Assembly: GCF_020809045.1 (NCBI RefSeq)
Contig: NZ_CP078079.1
Location: 3,534,001-3,598,000 of the forward strand
Reading direction: 5' to 3'
DNA from: Pseudarthrobacter sp. L1SW
Lineage (GTDB): Bacteria > Actinomycetota > Actinomycetes > Actinomycetales > Micrococcaceae
Length of the DNA: 64,000 nucleotides
How positions within the stretch are numbered: position 1 is the stretch's first letter; every line of letters begins with the position of its first letter. Positions 26,666-35,999 of this stretch are shown in pieces. The notes beneath the pieces were generated by a model. That model was given only the letters and a program-made list of their open reading frames with translations. It had not been told where the DNA came from and did not search any database. The position numbers and the translations under genes were made by a program.

Positions 26666-27678
26666 CCCCCGCCGTCGCAACCCCTCGCCAGCAGCCTGCT
26701 GCCCCCGGAACCGGGCCTGCCCGTGGAGGCGGCCAGGATGACGTCGTAGCCGTCCCCCTCCGGCACCCCTGGCGCTGGGTGGGAGCCGCCCTCCTTGCCC
26801 TGGGCGCCGCCGCGCTGGCGTCGTCGCTGTGGACCAACCCGAACATCGACCATGCCACCATCGCGGCGTATCTGTTCCACCCCCGGGTCCTCGGGGGCAT
26901 CGGCCTGACGATCGTCCTCACCGTAGTCTCCATGGTGGTGTCCACGGTCCTGGGCGTTTTCCTCGCAGTGATGCGGCTTTCCCGGAACCCCGTCATGAAC
27001 GCCTTCGCCTGGTTCTACGTCTGGATCTTCCGGGGCACCCCACTGCTGATCCAGGTGGTCTTTTGGGGCTACCTGGGCCTGCTCTATTCACAGATATCGC
27101 TGGGCATTCCCTTCACGGACTTCACCGTCTTCTCCGTGGATACGAACACCCTGGTCCCGGCCTTCACCGCCGGGCTGTTGGCCCTGACCCTGAACCAGGC
27201 CGCCTATTCAGCGGAAATCATCCGCGGCGGGATGCTGTCCGTCGACGCCGGTCAGCACGAAGCCGCCTCTTCCCTGGGAATGTCCCCCGCTTTCACCCTC
27301 TTTAGGGTTGTCCTGCCCCAGGCCATGCGGGTCATCATCCCGCCAATGGGCAATGAGACGATCTCGATGCTGAAGAACACGTCCCTGCTCTCCGTCATCG
27401 CGGTGCTTGAGCTCTACACCGTGGCCACGCAGATCTCTTCCCAGAACCTGCGCCAAGTGGAACTCCTCATCGTTGTCAGCTGCTGGTACCTCTTCCTCAC
27501 TTCCGTCCTGTCCGTGCCCCAGTACTACCTGGAGCGCCACTACGGCAGGGGCAACGCCCGGCAGCAGGCTCCCACTCCCCTGGCCAGGATCAGGGCAATA
27601 CTCGGCAAACAGCGGGCCCCCGGTACCGCAACGTCCCCCGGTTCGGCCCCGAAAGCATCGAAAGGACACCAGTCATGA
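26662..27678 (+). CDS. Polar amino acid ABC transporter permease (HisM/GlnP type)
   Basis: A 338-aa membrane permease. After a Pro/Gly-rich cytoplasmic start there are about six spans, with the EAA loop SVDAGQHEAASSLGMSPAFTLFRVVLPQAMRVIIPPMGNE that contacts the ATPase. GGIGLTIVLTVVSMVVSTVLG is the typical first core span. The protein is longer than the usual 220-250 aa because of N- and C-terminal extensions. It overlaps both the binding protein and the ATPase genes by 4 bases. A single permease implies a homodimer. Confidence 0.92.
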   Translation: MTPAVATPRQQPAAPGTGPARGGGQDDVVAVPLRHPWRWVGAALLALGAAALASSLWTNPNIDHATIAAYLFHPRVLGGIGLTIVLTVVSMVVSTVLGVFLAVMRLSRNPVMNAFAWFYVWIFRGTPLLIQVVFWGYLGLLYSQISLGIPFTDFTVFSVDTNTLVPAFTAGLLALTLNQAAYSAEIIRGGMLSVDAGQHEAASSLGMSPAFTLFRVVLPQAMRVIIPPMGNETISMLKNTSLLSVIAVLELYTVATQISSQNLRQVELLIVVSCWYLFLTSVLSVPQYYLERHYGRGNARQQAPTPLARIRAILGKQRAPGTATSPGSAPKASKGHQS

Positions 27679-28484
27679 CCCAGGCATTGGCCTCCCCAAG
27701 GCCTTCTGGCCACGGCCCGACAGCGCAGCCGCTCCTGGTGGCCAGCAACGTACGGAAGCACTACGGCGGCGTCGAGGTCCTCAAAGGCATCTCCCTGAGA
27801 GTCAACAGCGGCGAGGTCATGTGCCTGCTGGGCCCCTCCGGTTCCGGCAAGTCCACCTTCCTCCGGTGCATCAACCACCTGGAAAGGATCGACGGCGGGC
27901 GGATCTCCGTTGCGGGCGACCTGATCGGTTACGCGCAACGCCAGGACAGGATCTTCGAGATGAGCCCCCGCGAGGTGGCAAAACAGCGCCGCGGCATCGG
28001 AATGGTGTTCCAGCGCTTCAACCTCTTTCCGCACATGACCGCACTGGAGAACATCTGGGCCGCGCCGGTCGGCGTAAAAAGGATCCCCAAGGCAGCGGCA
28101 GTCAAGCGCGGGATGGAACTGCTGGACCGGGTGGGCCTGGCCCACCTGGCCAAGGCCTACCCGGCACAGCTCTCGGGCGGGCAGCAGCAGCGCGTCGCCA
28201 TCGCCCGCGCACTTGCCATGGATCCGCAGCTGCTCCTGTTCGACGAGCCAACCAGCGCCCTTGACCCGGAACTGGTGGGAGATGTCCTGGATGTCATGCG
28301 CACCCTGGCAGCGGAGGGGATGACCATGATCGTTGTGACCCACGAGATCGGATTCGCCCGCGGGGCCGGTGACAGCGTGGTGTTCATGGACGGCGGCGTG
28401 GTGGTGGAGTCCGGCACGCCGGAAGAGGTGCTGGACAATCCGCAAAATCCCCGGACCACCTCCTTCCTGGAAAGCGTGATGTAG
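27675..28484 (+). CDS. Polar amino acid ABC transporter ATP-binding protein
   Basis: A 269-aa ATPase of the GlnQ/HisP class. Walker A GPSGSGKST at about residue 57, Q-loop VFQRFNLFPHMTALENI, signature LSGGQQQRVAIARAL, Walker B LLLFDEPTSALDPELVG, switch TMIVVTHEIGFA. It completes the importer with the genes at 25727 and 26662, overlapping the permease by 4 bases, and precedes the racemase gene by 44 bases. Confidence 0.94.
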   Translation: MTQALASPRPSGHGPTAQPLLVASNVRKHYGGVEVLKGISLRVNSGEVMCLLGPSGSGKSTFLRCINHLERIDGGRISVAGDLIGYAQRQDRIFEMSPREVAKQRRGIGMVFQRFNLFPHMTALENIWAAPVGVKRIPKAAAVKRGMELLDRVGLAHLAKAYPAQLSGGQQQRVAIARALAMDPQLLLFDEPTSALDPELVGDVLDVMRTLAAEGMTMIVVTHEIGFARGAGDSVVFMDGGVVVESGTPEEVLDNPQNPRTTSFLESVM

Positions 28485-28528
28485 TCCAGCTTCACCTGTC
28501 TCCGCCGAACCGTCCCCCTCCTTGAACT

Positions 28529-29653
28529 GTGAGCCAAGCATTGAAGATCTCCCGCGCCACCATCACCCTTATCGACCTCCCGCTGCTGGAACCGTTCGTG
28601 GTTTCCTACGACAGCTACGCCTCCATGCCGAGCGTCATCCTCACCCTGGAGACCGACGACGGCCTGACCGGGTACGGCGAAAGCGTCCCGGACGGGCACA
28701 TCACCGGAGAGACGCCCACCGGGACGGTTGAGGCACTGCGGACGGAACTGATTCCCGCAGTGCTGGGGCTTGACCCCCGCGACACCACAGCCGTCCACCA
28801 GCACCTCAACAAGGCGCTGAAAGGCTGCGGAGCCGCGAAGGCCGCCGTCGACATTGCCTGCTGGGACCTGGCCGGAAAGGCGGCCAACCGCCCCATCTAC
28901 GGCCTGCTCGGCGGGCGCCGGCCCGAGCAGCCCACCATCGCCCGCGTCATGAGCATTCTTGCCCCGGAGATCCTGGCTGAACAGGCAGTCCAGGCGCGGA
29001 GCCAGGGTTACCGCCACCTCAAGATGAAGCTCGGCGGCGGCGACGGCCTGGATATTGAACGCGTCCGGGCTGTCCGCGCAGCAATCGGCCCGGACCTCGC
29101 CATCCGGGTGGACGCAAACCAGGGGTGGGCCGATCCCGCAACGGCAAGAGAGATGATTGCAGCCTTGGAACCCTACGGAATCGACTGGGTGGAACAGCCG
29201 CTCCACGCGGACGATATCGACGGTTTCAAGCTGCTGCGCCAGGCCACCGGCGCCCGCCTCATGGCCGACGAATCAGTGGTGGACGCCGCCGACTTGGTCC
29301 GGTTTGTCCGGGACCGTTCGGTGGACATGGTCAACCTCAAGCTCATGAAGAGCGGCGGAATCACACCCTGCCACCGCCTGGCCACCCAAGCCGAACTCGG
29401 CGGCCTCAAGGTCCAGATCGGTTCCATGCTGGAAACCAGCATCGCCTCGGCCGCCGGATTCCACTTGGCCCTGTCCCATCCAAACATTGTGTCCACCGAG
29501 CTCTCCGGACCGGTGAAGTTCGCCCGGGAACCCGGAAACCTTCCCTACGTCCTGCCTGAAGTGCAGATCGGCGAGGGCCCGGGGCTGGGGGTAGACGTGG
29601 ACCTCGATGTCCTGGCCGATCTAACTGTCAGCGAGTGCGGGGTCACTGCGTGA
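28529..29653 (+). CDS. Enolase-superfamily (MLE subgroup) N-acylamino acid racemase or dipeptide epimerase
   Basis: A 374-aa enolase-superfamily enzyme. The muconate-lactonising-type catalytic set is complete: K165-M-K167 (HLKMKLGG), metal ligands D195 (RVDANQGW), E222 (WVEQP) and D247 (MADESV), and K271 on the opposite face (NLKLMKSGG). Two lysines facing each other are what 1,1-proton transfer (racemisation or epimerisation) needs. With the COG3375 acyltransferase and the M20 hydrolase next door, N-succinylamino acid racemase is the best call. L-Ala-D/L-Glu-type dipeptide epimerase is the main alternative. GTG start; its stop overlaps the M20 start. Confidence 0.85.
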   Translation: MSQALKISRATITLIDLPLLEPFVVSYDSYASMPSVILTLETDDGLTGYGESVPDGHITGETPTGTVEALRTELIPAVLGLDPRDTTAVHQHLNKALKGCGAAKAAVDIACWDLAGKAANRPIYGLLGGRRPEQPTIARVMSILAPEILAEQAVQARSQGYRHLKMKLGGGDGLDIERVRAVRAAIGPDLAIRVDANQGWADPATAREMIAALEPYGIDWVEQPLHADDIDGFKLLRQATGARLMADESVVDAADLVRFVRDRSVDMVNLKLMKSGGITPCHRLATQAELGGLKVQIGSMLETSIASAAGFHLALSHPNIVSTELSGPVKFAREPGNLPYVLPEVQIGEGPGLGVDVDLDVLADLTVSECGVTA

Positions 29654-30771
29654 TCAATGAGGCAGCGCGCCAACGTCTTCATGACATTTGGAACCACCTG
29701 CACGATCACCCGGAACCGAGCATGGAGGAGTTTGCCACCTCCGCGTACCTTGCCGGCCTGCTCGCGGAAGCGGGCCTCGAACCACGGAAATTTTCTGACT
29801 TTCCCGGTTTCACCGTGGATGCCGGGAAGGGAATTCCCAGGATAGGGCTCAGGGCTGACATGGATGCCCTGGTGCAGGAGGTGGACGGGAAACGGATTGC
29901 CGTGCATTCGTGCGGCCATGATGCCAACATGGCGATAGTCGCTTCCGTCATGCTCGAACTTGCGGAGCAGCCGGAGCCGGTCAACGGAGCCGTCCGTGCC
30001 ATCTTCCAACCCGCGGAGGAGGCGGGCAACGGGGCGGAACTGGTGGCGTCACTTGGTGTCGCGGACGGGCTTGAGTATCTCTTTGGCGTGCACCTGCGCC
30101 CGCAGCAGGAACTCCCCGCTCCCTGCATGGCACCCGCTATCTCCCACGGGGCCTGCCTCTTCGCCATCGGCACCATCACAGGTGAGGACCACCACGGGGC
30201 ACGGCCCCACCTCGGGGCGAACGCCGTCGAACTTGCGCTTGAAATCTCGGCAGGGCTGCAGCGCATCAAGGTCGATCCGCAAATCCCGAGTTCCGCGAAA
30301 ATGACGATGCTGCACGCCGGCGGAAGCAACCTCAACGTCATCCCCGGCAGCGGATGCTTCGGGGTAGACCTGCGCGCCCAAACCAACGAAGCCATGGCCA
30401 CGCTGCGGACGGGGCTGGTGGAGGTGTGCCGATCGGTGGCGGCGAACAGCGGGGCGGAGATCCGCCTCGACTTCCGGGATGAGGTGCCTGCTGCAGTGAT
30501 AGGGCAAAAGGCCGAGGACGTCCTGGCTTCGTCGGTCACGGCGACATTAGGCAGGGAGCACCTGCGTCCCAGGATCGTCACGTCCGGCTCGGACGACTTC
30601 CACTTCTACACCCGGCGGAACCCTGCGCTTCAGGCGGCCATGCTGGCCGTCGGGGCCAACGTCCAACCCGGACTCCACCACCCGGCCATGACGTTCGACG
30701 GCGGCGCGATGGAACGCGCCGTGGATGTCCTTCTGGCGTCCTGCCGGCAGTTGCTGGCCCGGAGCGGATAG
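29650..30771 (+). CDS. M20 family metallohydrolase, probable N-acyl-L-amino acid deacylase
   Basis: A 373-aa M20D-type amidohydrolase. Metal-binding and catalytic blocks: LRADMDALVQEVDG (Asp of the DxD type), VHSCGHDANMA, FQPAEEAGNGAE with the Glu pair, FGVHLRP, and SGSDDFHFYTRR near the end. GTG 29650 overlaps the preceding TGA (GTGA), so it is preferred to the GTG at 29635. It would release the free L-amino acid from the N-acyl product of the racemase. Related enzymes include aminoacylases and indole-acetyl-amino acid hydrolases, so substrate choice is by context. Confidence 0.88.
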   Translation: MINEAARQRLHDIWNHLHDHPEPSMEEFATSAYLAGLLAEAGLEPRKFSDFPGFTVDAGKGIPRIGLRADMDALVQEVDGKRIAVHSCGHDANMAIVASVMLELAEQPEPVNGAVRAIFQPAEEAGNGAELVASLGVADGLEYLFGVHLRPQQELPAPCMAPAISHGACLFAIGTITGEDHHGARPHLGANAVELALEISAGLQRIKVDPQIPSSAKMTMLHAGGSNLNVIPGSGCFGVDLRAQTNEAMATLRTGLVEVCRSVAANSGAEIRLDFRDEVPAAVIGQKAEDVLASSVTATLGREHLRPRIVTSGSDDFHFYTRRNPALQAAMLAVGANVQPGLHHPAMTFDGGAMERAVDVLLASCRQLLARSG

Positions 30772-30887
30772 AAGGCAGGTCGAGTCATGCGGGGAGGTGA
30801 TTGGGCCTGCCGGGAAGGGCGGCTAAAGCCAAGCACGCACATGACTTGATTCTCTGGAACATGCTGAACACGAAATAGCAGTCAGCG

Positions 30888-30926
30888 CGTAGAAGGGCGA
30901 TCGGATACACCGGCCGCCCTTCTACG
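30888..30926. terminator. Bidirectional terminator between convergent operons
   Basis: Perfect 12-base arms cgtagaagggcg (30888-30899) and its complement (30915-30926), with a 15-base loop. It sits between the M20 gene (+) and the GH91 gene (-). Confidence 0.7.
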
Positions 30927-30943
30927 GCAAGTGCATGTGCAGC

Positions 30944-32284
30944 CTAGGAACCCACCGTGGGTGTGGCCCTGACAGCATTAACAGCCCTGTCTGCGGCAAC
31001 CTGTGCGTCGCTTCCTGAATCCAGGATCGTGTTCCGTACTGACCCGGCATCGACCATCACGGCCGTCACCGCGAGACCGTCCGAGGCTTCAGTGGTCAAC
31101 AGGGCGTCCACTTGGGCCGAGAAGCACGAGTCGCTCGATTTGGCGTGGACGTCCATCGCCACCACATGGTTGTTGGAGACGAAGTTGCCCGCTCCCGCCC
31201 TCAGCCGAATGATGACGGGCGTGGCGCCGGCCGGCCGGATGCCCTGCGAGTCGATGACCTCAGAGAAGTGGTTGCCGATGACGGAGTTGTTGCTGCCGCT
31301 CACGGAGAGCAATCCGTGGAGGTCGTCCAGTCCGTTGTCCACTCCCACGAACGGCGTCCAGGGCTCGTGGTCCCGCAGGAAGTGGTTCGTGGCCACAAGG
31401 TTTTCCGAACTGTTGCCCTCGAGAACCAGCATCCCGGGGTAGAAGGAATGCAAACGGTTACTGGTGACGCTTGAACGCGTGACGCCGTTGAAATGGACGC
31501 TGCTTGCACCACGGGGAAAGACGTTGTTGGCCGTGACCAGGAGCCCGCCATGGTTCTCGGCGTAGATCGAGCGGCCTTTGGGCCCTGCTCCGATCAGGTT
31601 GTCGGTGATCTTGGATGCCTGTCCCCACCCCCGCAACTCGATGCAGCTTCCGCATTCGGCGATGAAGTTGTCGTGAATCGAAAGCGCGTCCGCGTTGTGG
31701 ATAGTGAGGGCATTTTCGAGGTAAACAAAGCCCATGCCATTGACGCGGAAGGAGTCATTGGCGCTGGCGACATAGATGCCGGTCTTGCCGTTGACGTAGG
31801 TGTTCTCCGCAGGCAGCCCCGAGCCGTCCGGGGTGAAGTGCAGCCCGTCGATGCAGAAGTTGGAGAACTCCACCGAGCTGATCCGCGGGCTCCCGCTTCG
31901 CTCAATGTAAAAGGCGGCGCCCCTGGATTCCTCCCCGTCGCCGGAGGCCGGAAGGTCAACGATAATCCGGCTCCCGCCGGGCCACAGCTCATGCAGGTCC
32001 GGCCATTCGTCCTCGGGAACGTTGAACCGGATGCTCGACGACGTAAACCCGTGTCCCGAGCCCTCGATGCGAAGGAAGCTGACGTCGATCACCACCTGCG
32101 TGCGGAGGTGGTAGTCCCCCGGCGGAAGGTAGATCACCGCGCCCGGCTTTCCGCCATTGTTCACATCATTGGCGTTCTGCCGTTCCTTGATGTCGGCAAT
32201 GATGCTGTTGATCACTTCGCCGACGTCCTTGGACGGATTGCCCACAGGCCACGTCGTCACGTCGTAGTAGTTGTTGCTTGGCAT
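30944..32284 (-). CDS. GH91 family protein: difructose anhydride hydrolase or inulin fructotransferase
   Basis: A 446-aa right-handed parallel beta-helix protein of glycoside hydrolase family 91. The start (NNYYDVTTWPVGNPSKDVGEV) matches the mature N-terminus of inulin fructotransferases. The probable catalytic Asp and Glu lie 11 apart in IHDNFIAECGSCIELRGWG (D205, E216), as in characterised members. Secreted inulin fructotransferases carry a signal peptide. Here GGGAAG lies just before ATG 32284 and the upstream gene stops at 32309, so no signal peptide can be present. A cytoplasmic GH91 beside an importer and a cytoplasmic GH32 points to a hydrolase that opens imported difructose anhydride (DFA III type) to inulobiose, as in Arthrobacter chlorophenolicus. 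The family is firm; lyase versus hydrolase is inferred. Confidence 0.88.
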   Translation of the reverse strand: MPSNNYYDVTTWPVGNPSKDVGEVINSIIADIKERQNANDVNNGGKPGAVIYLPPGDYHLRTQVVIDVSFLRIEGSGHGFTSSSIRFNVPEDEWPDLHELWPGGSRIIVDLPASGDGEESRGAAFYIERSGSPRISSVEFSNFCIDGLHFTPDGSGLPAENTYVNGKTGIYVASANDSFRVNGMGFVYLENALTIHNADALSIHDNFIAECGSCIELRGWGQASKITDNLIGAGPKGRSIYAENHGGLLVTANNVFPRGASSVHFNGVTRSSVTSNRLHSFYPGMLVLEGNSSENLVATNHFLRDHEPWTPFVGVDNGLDDLHGLLSVSGSNNSVIGNHFSEVIDSQGIRPAGATPVIIRLRAGAGNFVSNNHVVAMDVHAKSSDSCFSAQVDALLTTEASDGLAVTAVMVDAGSVRNTILDSGSDAQVAADRAVNAVRATPTVGS

Positions 32285-32308
32285 GGGTTCTTCCCGGTCG
32301 AGTTGCGG

Positions 32309-33892
32309 TTATTTGAGTGTTGAGACGGCGAGTTTCAGGATTGTTGCTGGGCCTCCCGCGGCCGACAGCCAGTTCTCCTGGTCTCCGGCCCCGGGGAAGA
32401 TGAGGTCCGTGAGGACCACCTTGCCGCCCTGCGCGAAGACCTCCACCGAGCAGTGGTCGACGACGATCTGCAGCTTGAGCACGCCGTCTTCCAGTGCCAG
32501 CGGGGCTGACTCCACCGAGGAAAACTTCTTGTGGAATCCGGTGTCGCCTGACCGCGTGCGGTCCAGGACGAGTTGGGCAGTGGCGGTGTTGTAGCTCAGG
32601 ACAGTCCCCGCGGTTCCTTCATCGTTACCAAGGAGCCGGAAGGCCACGTGGTCGGCGCTCGCGGGCAGGATCTCCGCCTCGATGACCTGGGCGCTGCCGG
32701 GTACCGCATCCGGCAACCGGAAAGCTGAATTCCGCAGCTCAAGGGTGCCTGCGTTCATCTGCTCCGCAGCAGCAGGCACGTTCTCTCCTCCGGAGGGCTG
32801 GGCAAGCACCGGCTTCTGGACCAGACGCGCGGAGCAGTCCACTGCCGTGAGCCGCAGTTCGCGGGCGAGGGTCATCGAGGACCGCCAAGGCGCGGTGGGC
32901 AGTTCATTGGCGTAGTCCCAGTTGTTCATCCAGCCGATGATGATGCGCCGGCCGTCGGGGGCATTGCTGAAGGACACGGAGGCGTAGCAGTCACGGCCCC
33001 AGTCCAGCCACAGGCAGTGCTGCAGGGCTGCAGCGACTGCGGCGGGCTCACCGCCGGCACTGACCCCTGCAGGCGCCACAACTGAACCGGCGTCCGGAAC
33101 GAAGCGGACGCCGTCGAATGTCCCTACAAAGTACTGGCCGCCGGAACCTCCGGCGACGGCACCGGGGTTGACGTTCACGATCAGTACCCATCTGACGTTC
33201 TCCGGGTCCCCGTCCACCGCCAGGGGAAACAGGTCCGGGCACTCCCATTCGCCCTGGTCCGCGTTGGCCGGGCCGAAGTCGCTCAGGAAGTCCCAGGATT
33301 TCAGGTCGTCCGAGCGGTAGAACACCACCTTCTGGTGCTGCGCCTCGACGGCGACCATGATCCAGCAGGTGCCCTGGTCCCCCTGGTACTTGAAGACTTT
33401 GGGATCGCGGAAATGCGCGGAGTTCCGGGTGAGGACAGGGTTTCCGTCGTATTTGCGCCAGGTCATCCCCGCATCTGTGCTGTACGCCAGGGACTGGGCC
33501 TGCGTGCCGTGGTGTTCGGACGCCGCCTTGTAGGCACTGGTATAGATGGCTACGAGGGCCGGTTCGTCCGCAGTGCCGAATCCGGCCGTGTTGCCGTGGT
33601 CCACAACGACGCTTCCCGAGAAGATGTCCTCTGCCTCGTCACAGGCAATGGCAACAGGGTGTTCCGACCAATGCAGCAGATCGGCCGAGGTGGCGTGGCC
33701 CCAGGACATGTTGCCCCAGACGTTGCCGTACGGGTTGTTCTGGAAGAAGAGGTGGTACATCCCGTTATGGAACACCAGGCCGTTGGGGTCGTTCAGCCAG
33801 GTGTCCCTTGCCGTGAAGTGGATGGCCGGCCGGAACCTGGAGGTTTCCGCCGGAGGTGTTTCCGGGCGTGCGGCATCAAGGCAACTGGACAT
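32309..33892 (-). CDS. GH32 beta-fructofuranosidase (inulinase/levanase/sucrase type), cytoplasmic
   Basis: A 527-aa GH32 enzyme releasing terminal fructose from beta-fructosides. Nucleophile Asp in TWLNDPNGLVF (about residue 35), transition-state Asp in HFRDPKVF, acid/base Glu in WECPDLFPL, then a C-terminal beta-sandwich (MNAGTLELRNSAFRLPD to SVEVFAQGGKVVLTDLIFPG). There is no signal peptide, so it acts on imported oligosaccharides. It lies between the LacI gene and the GH91 gene in the same direction. It would split the inulobiose made by GH91 into two fructoses. Confidence 0.93.
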   Translation of the reverse strand: MSSCLDAARPETPPAETSRFRPAIHFTARDTWLNDPNGLVFHNGMYHLFFQNNPYGNVWGNMSWGHATSADLLHWSEHPVAIACDEAEDIFSGSVVVDHGNTAGFGTADEPALVAIYTSAYKAASEHHGTQAQSLAYSTDAGMTWRKYDGNPVLTRNSAHFRDPKVFKYQGDQGTCWIMVAVEAQHQKVVFYRSDDLKSWDFLSDFGPANADQGEWECPDLFPLAVDGDPENVRWVLIVNVNPGAVAGGSGGQYFVGTFDGVRFVPDAGSVVAPAGVSAGGEPAAVAAALQHCLWLDWGRDCYASVSFSNAPDGRRIIIGWMNNWDYANELPTAPWRSSMTLARELRLTAVDCSARLVQKPVLAQPSGGENVPAAAEQMNAGTLELRNSAFRLPDAVPGSAQVIEAEILPASADHVAFRLLGNDEGTAGTVLSYNTATAQLVLDRTRSGDTGFHKKFSSVESAPLALEDGVLKLQIVVDHCSVEVFAQGGKVVLTDLIFPGAGDQENWLSAAGGPATILKLAVSTLK

Positions 33893-33927
33893 GTCTGGCG
33901 TTCCTTAGGGAGTGGAGGGGCCGGCTG

Positions 33928-34980
33928 CTAATGCCGGGGAGCCGCGATGGAATCGCGGCGGACCAGCGGGCAGCCCAGAATGGTCGGGTGGAGTGCCATG
34001 AGGGAAAGGTCGGTTTTCCCCTCAACGGCGTCAATCAGGTGCTCAGTGGCCCAGGCACCCATCTCGTAGTGGGGCAGGGCAACAGTGGTGAGGCCCGGGT
34101 GAAGGTTGGCGGCGATCAGTTCCTGGTCATCGAAACCGACGACCGAAAGGTCAGCGGGGATGCTGAGCCCTAGTTCGGCAGCGGCGCGGTAGGCTCCCAT
34201 CGCCATCCGGTCGTTGTAGCAGAACAAGGCCGTAGGCATATCGGCGCGGTCGCTGCGGGACAGCATCCGCCGGGCAGCCTCGTAGCCGCCCTGCACCTCG
34301 GACGGCTCAGACTCCATAGGCGCCGCGTCGCCGTCGAGCCCTGCTTCGTTCAGCGTTGCCCGGAAGGCCCGCAGCCGCTGGGTGGTTGCGGGCACGTCGT
34401 CGGTGTTGTTGAGGAACCCCACTCGGGTGTGGCCCGCTTCGAGGAGCGCCCCCACGGCGGCGCGCGCACCACCTTCCTCGTCCGGAATCACGGCAGTGAT
34501 GTTTCCGCCGATGGCCACCGAGTCCACCAGGACAGAGGGCACGCTGCCGAGGTTGGCCGGCAGCTCCACGTTGCGGTGGTACATGGTGGCGTAGAGGATG
34601 CCGTCCACCCGGCGCTCCAGGAGGGCCTCGACGTCAGCCTGCCGGGACTCGAGGCTCGCCGAGCCGGAGGTGTTGATGATCATGAGTCCGTATCCCCGGG
34701 CTTTGGCGGCCTCGTCAGCGCCGAGGATGATCCGGCCGGCGTGCGGCGTGGTGGCGATATCCTCGCTCACCAAGCCCAGCATGCCGGTCCGCTGGGTGCG
34801 GAGGGCCTGGGCGAGGCGGTTGGGACCATAACCCAGTTGCTCCGCTACGGACCGGACCTTGTTCCGGGTCTCGGAACTGATCCGGGCGTAGGAAACATCG
34901 TTGAGCACGTGGGAGACGGTTGTCACTGAGACCCCGGCGGCGACGGCCACATCCTTGATGCCGATGTTCTTGTTGCTCAT
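33928..34980 (-). CDS. LacI family transcriptional regulator of the fructan operon
   Basis: A 350-aa LacI/GalR repressor: helix-turn-helix and hinge at residues 5-60 (IGIKDVAVAAGVSVTTVSHVLNDVSYARIS, PNRLAQALRTQRT), then a periplasmic-binding-type sugar domain (GLVSEDIATTPHAGRIILG through VVGFDDQELIAANLHPGLTTVALP). It lies inside the operon it probably controls. The palindrome at 38302-38318 upstream of the binding-protein gene is the likely target. Confidence 0.93.
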   Translation of the reverse strand: MSNKNIGIKDVAVAAGVSVTTVSHVLNDVSYARISSETRNKVRSVAEQLGYGPNRLAQALRTQRTGMLGLVSEDIATTPHAGRIILGADEAAKARGYGLMIINTSGSASLESRQADVEALLERRVDGILYATMYHRNVELPANLGSVPSVLVDSVAIGGNITAVIPDEEGGARAAVGALLEAGHTRVGFLNNTDDVPATTQRLRAFRATLNEAGLDGDAAPMESEPSEVQGGYEAARRMLSRSDRADMPTALFCYNDRMAMGAYRAAAELGLSIPADLSVVGFDDQELIAANLHPGLTTVALPHYEMGAWATEHLIDAVEGKTDLSLMALHPTILGCPLVRRDSIAAPRH

Positions 34981-35048
34981 CTGTCTCCCACGTCCTTATG
35001 GTTGGTGATGCCCCTGGGGGTTACCAGTAGGCTACTCGTTGCTGGCGC

Positions 35049-35999
35049 CTAGCCCTTGACGGCGCCGAGCGTCATCCCTGCCACGATCTTGCGCTGCAAG
35101 AGGAGGGTCAGGATGATGACCGGGATCGAGTAGACGGCGGCCAGTGCCGTCATGGATCCCCAGTCCAGGCCGAACTGGGTCTGGAAGTTCGCAATCACCA
35201 CGGGCGTCGTCTGGGACCGGATGGCGGTCATCAGGAGGGCGAAGAGGAACTCGTTCCAGGACGCCAGGAAGGCGAAGATCGCGGTGACGGCTATGCCGCC
35301 TGAAACCACCGGGATCACCACCCGCCACAGGGCTCCGAGCCTGCTGCAGCCATCCACGGTCGCAGCTTCCTCCAGGTCCTTCGGCACCGCTTCGAAGAAG
35401 CTGGACATCAGCCAGATCGAGAGCGGCAGCGAGATGGTGGTGTGGGCGATGGACAATGCAATCGGCGTATCGGACAGTCCCATGGATGCCATCATCGAGG
35501 CCAGCGGAATCCCGATCGCCACGGGCGGCACCATGCGGGTAACCAGGGCGGCCATGATGAAGATCCGGCCGCTGAGGGTCTTGTACCTGGTGATGCCGTA
35601 GGCCGCCGGCACTGCCAGCACCAGCGAAAGCAAGGTGCTGATGATGGCCGTCTGGATGCTGTTGATAAAGGAGGCCGCGACTCCGTTGCGGCCCAGCGCG
35701 TTGGTGTAGTTCTCCAGCGTCCATTCCCGGGGCAGGATGGTGGGCGGCACCGCGATGGTATCGATCGGCGTCTTGAAGGACGTGAAGAGCAGGTACAGGA
35801 ACGGGAAACCGTAGAGCACCATGGCAACTGCCAAGAGAATCCACAGCAGCGTCCTGGTGCTCCGCCGGCCCGCTTCCAGGCCTTCGCGGTTGACGCCTCG
35901 GCGCTTGCGGGGAGGGACGACGGCGGGTGGCACGGAAGGTGCCGCGGCCGCGCCAGGCCGCGTCCCGCCGTCGTACGTTGTCTTTTCTGCGACGCGCAT
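35049..35999 (-). CDS. Carbohydrate ABC transporter permease (MalG type)
   Basis: A 316-aa permease with about six membrane spans after a 45-residue Pro/Arg-rich cytoplasmic start. The EAA motif is present (EAVPKDLEEAATVDGCSRLGALWRVVIPVV) and the family end AGMTLGAVKG is seen. Its ATG overlaps the previous permease stop by one base (TGATG at 35997-36001). It pairs with the gene at 35999-36886. No ATPase gene lies nearby. Confidence 0.92.
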   Translation of the reverse strand: MRVAEKTTYDGGTRPGAAAAPSVPPAVVPPRKRRGVNREGLEAGRRSTRTLLWILLAVAMVLYGFPFLYLLFTSFKTPIDTIAVPPTILPREWTLENYTNALGRNGVAASFINSIQTAIISTLLSLVLAVPAAYGITRYKTLSGRIFIMAALVTRMVPPVAIGIPLASMMASMGLSDTPIALSIAHTTISLPLSIWLMSSFFEAVPKDLEEAATVDGCSRLGALWRVVIPVVSGGIAVTAIFAFLASWNEFLFALLMTAIRSQTTPVVIANFQTQFGLDWGSMTALAAVYSIPVIILTLLLQRKIVAGMTLGAVKG

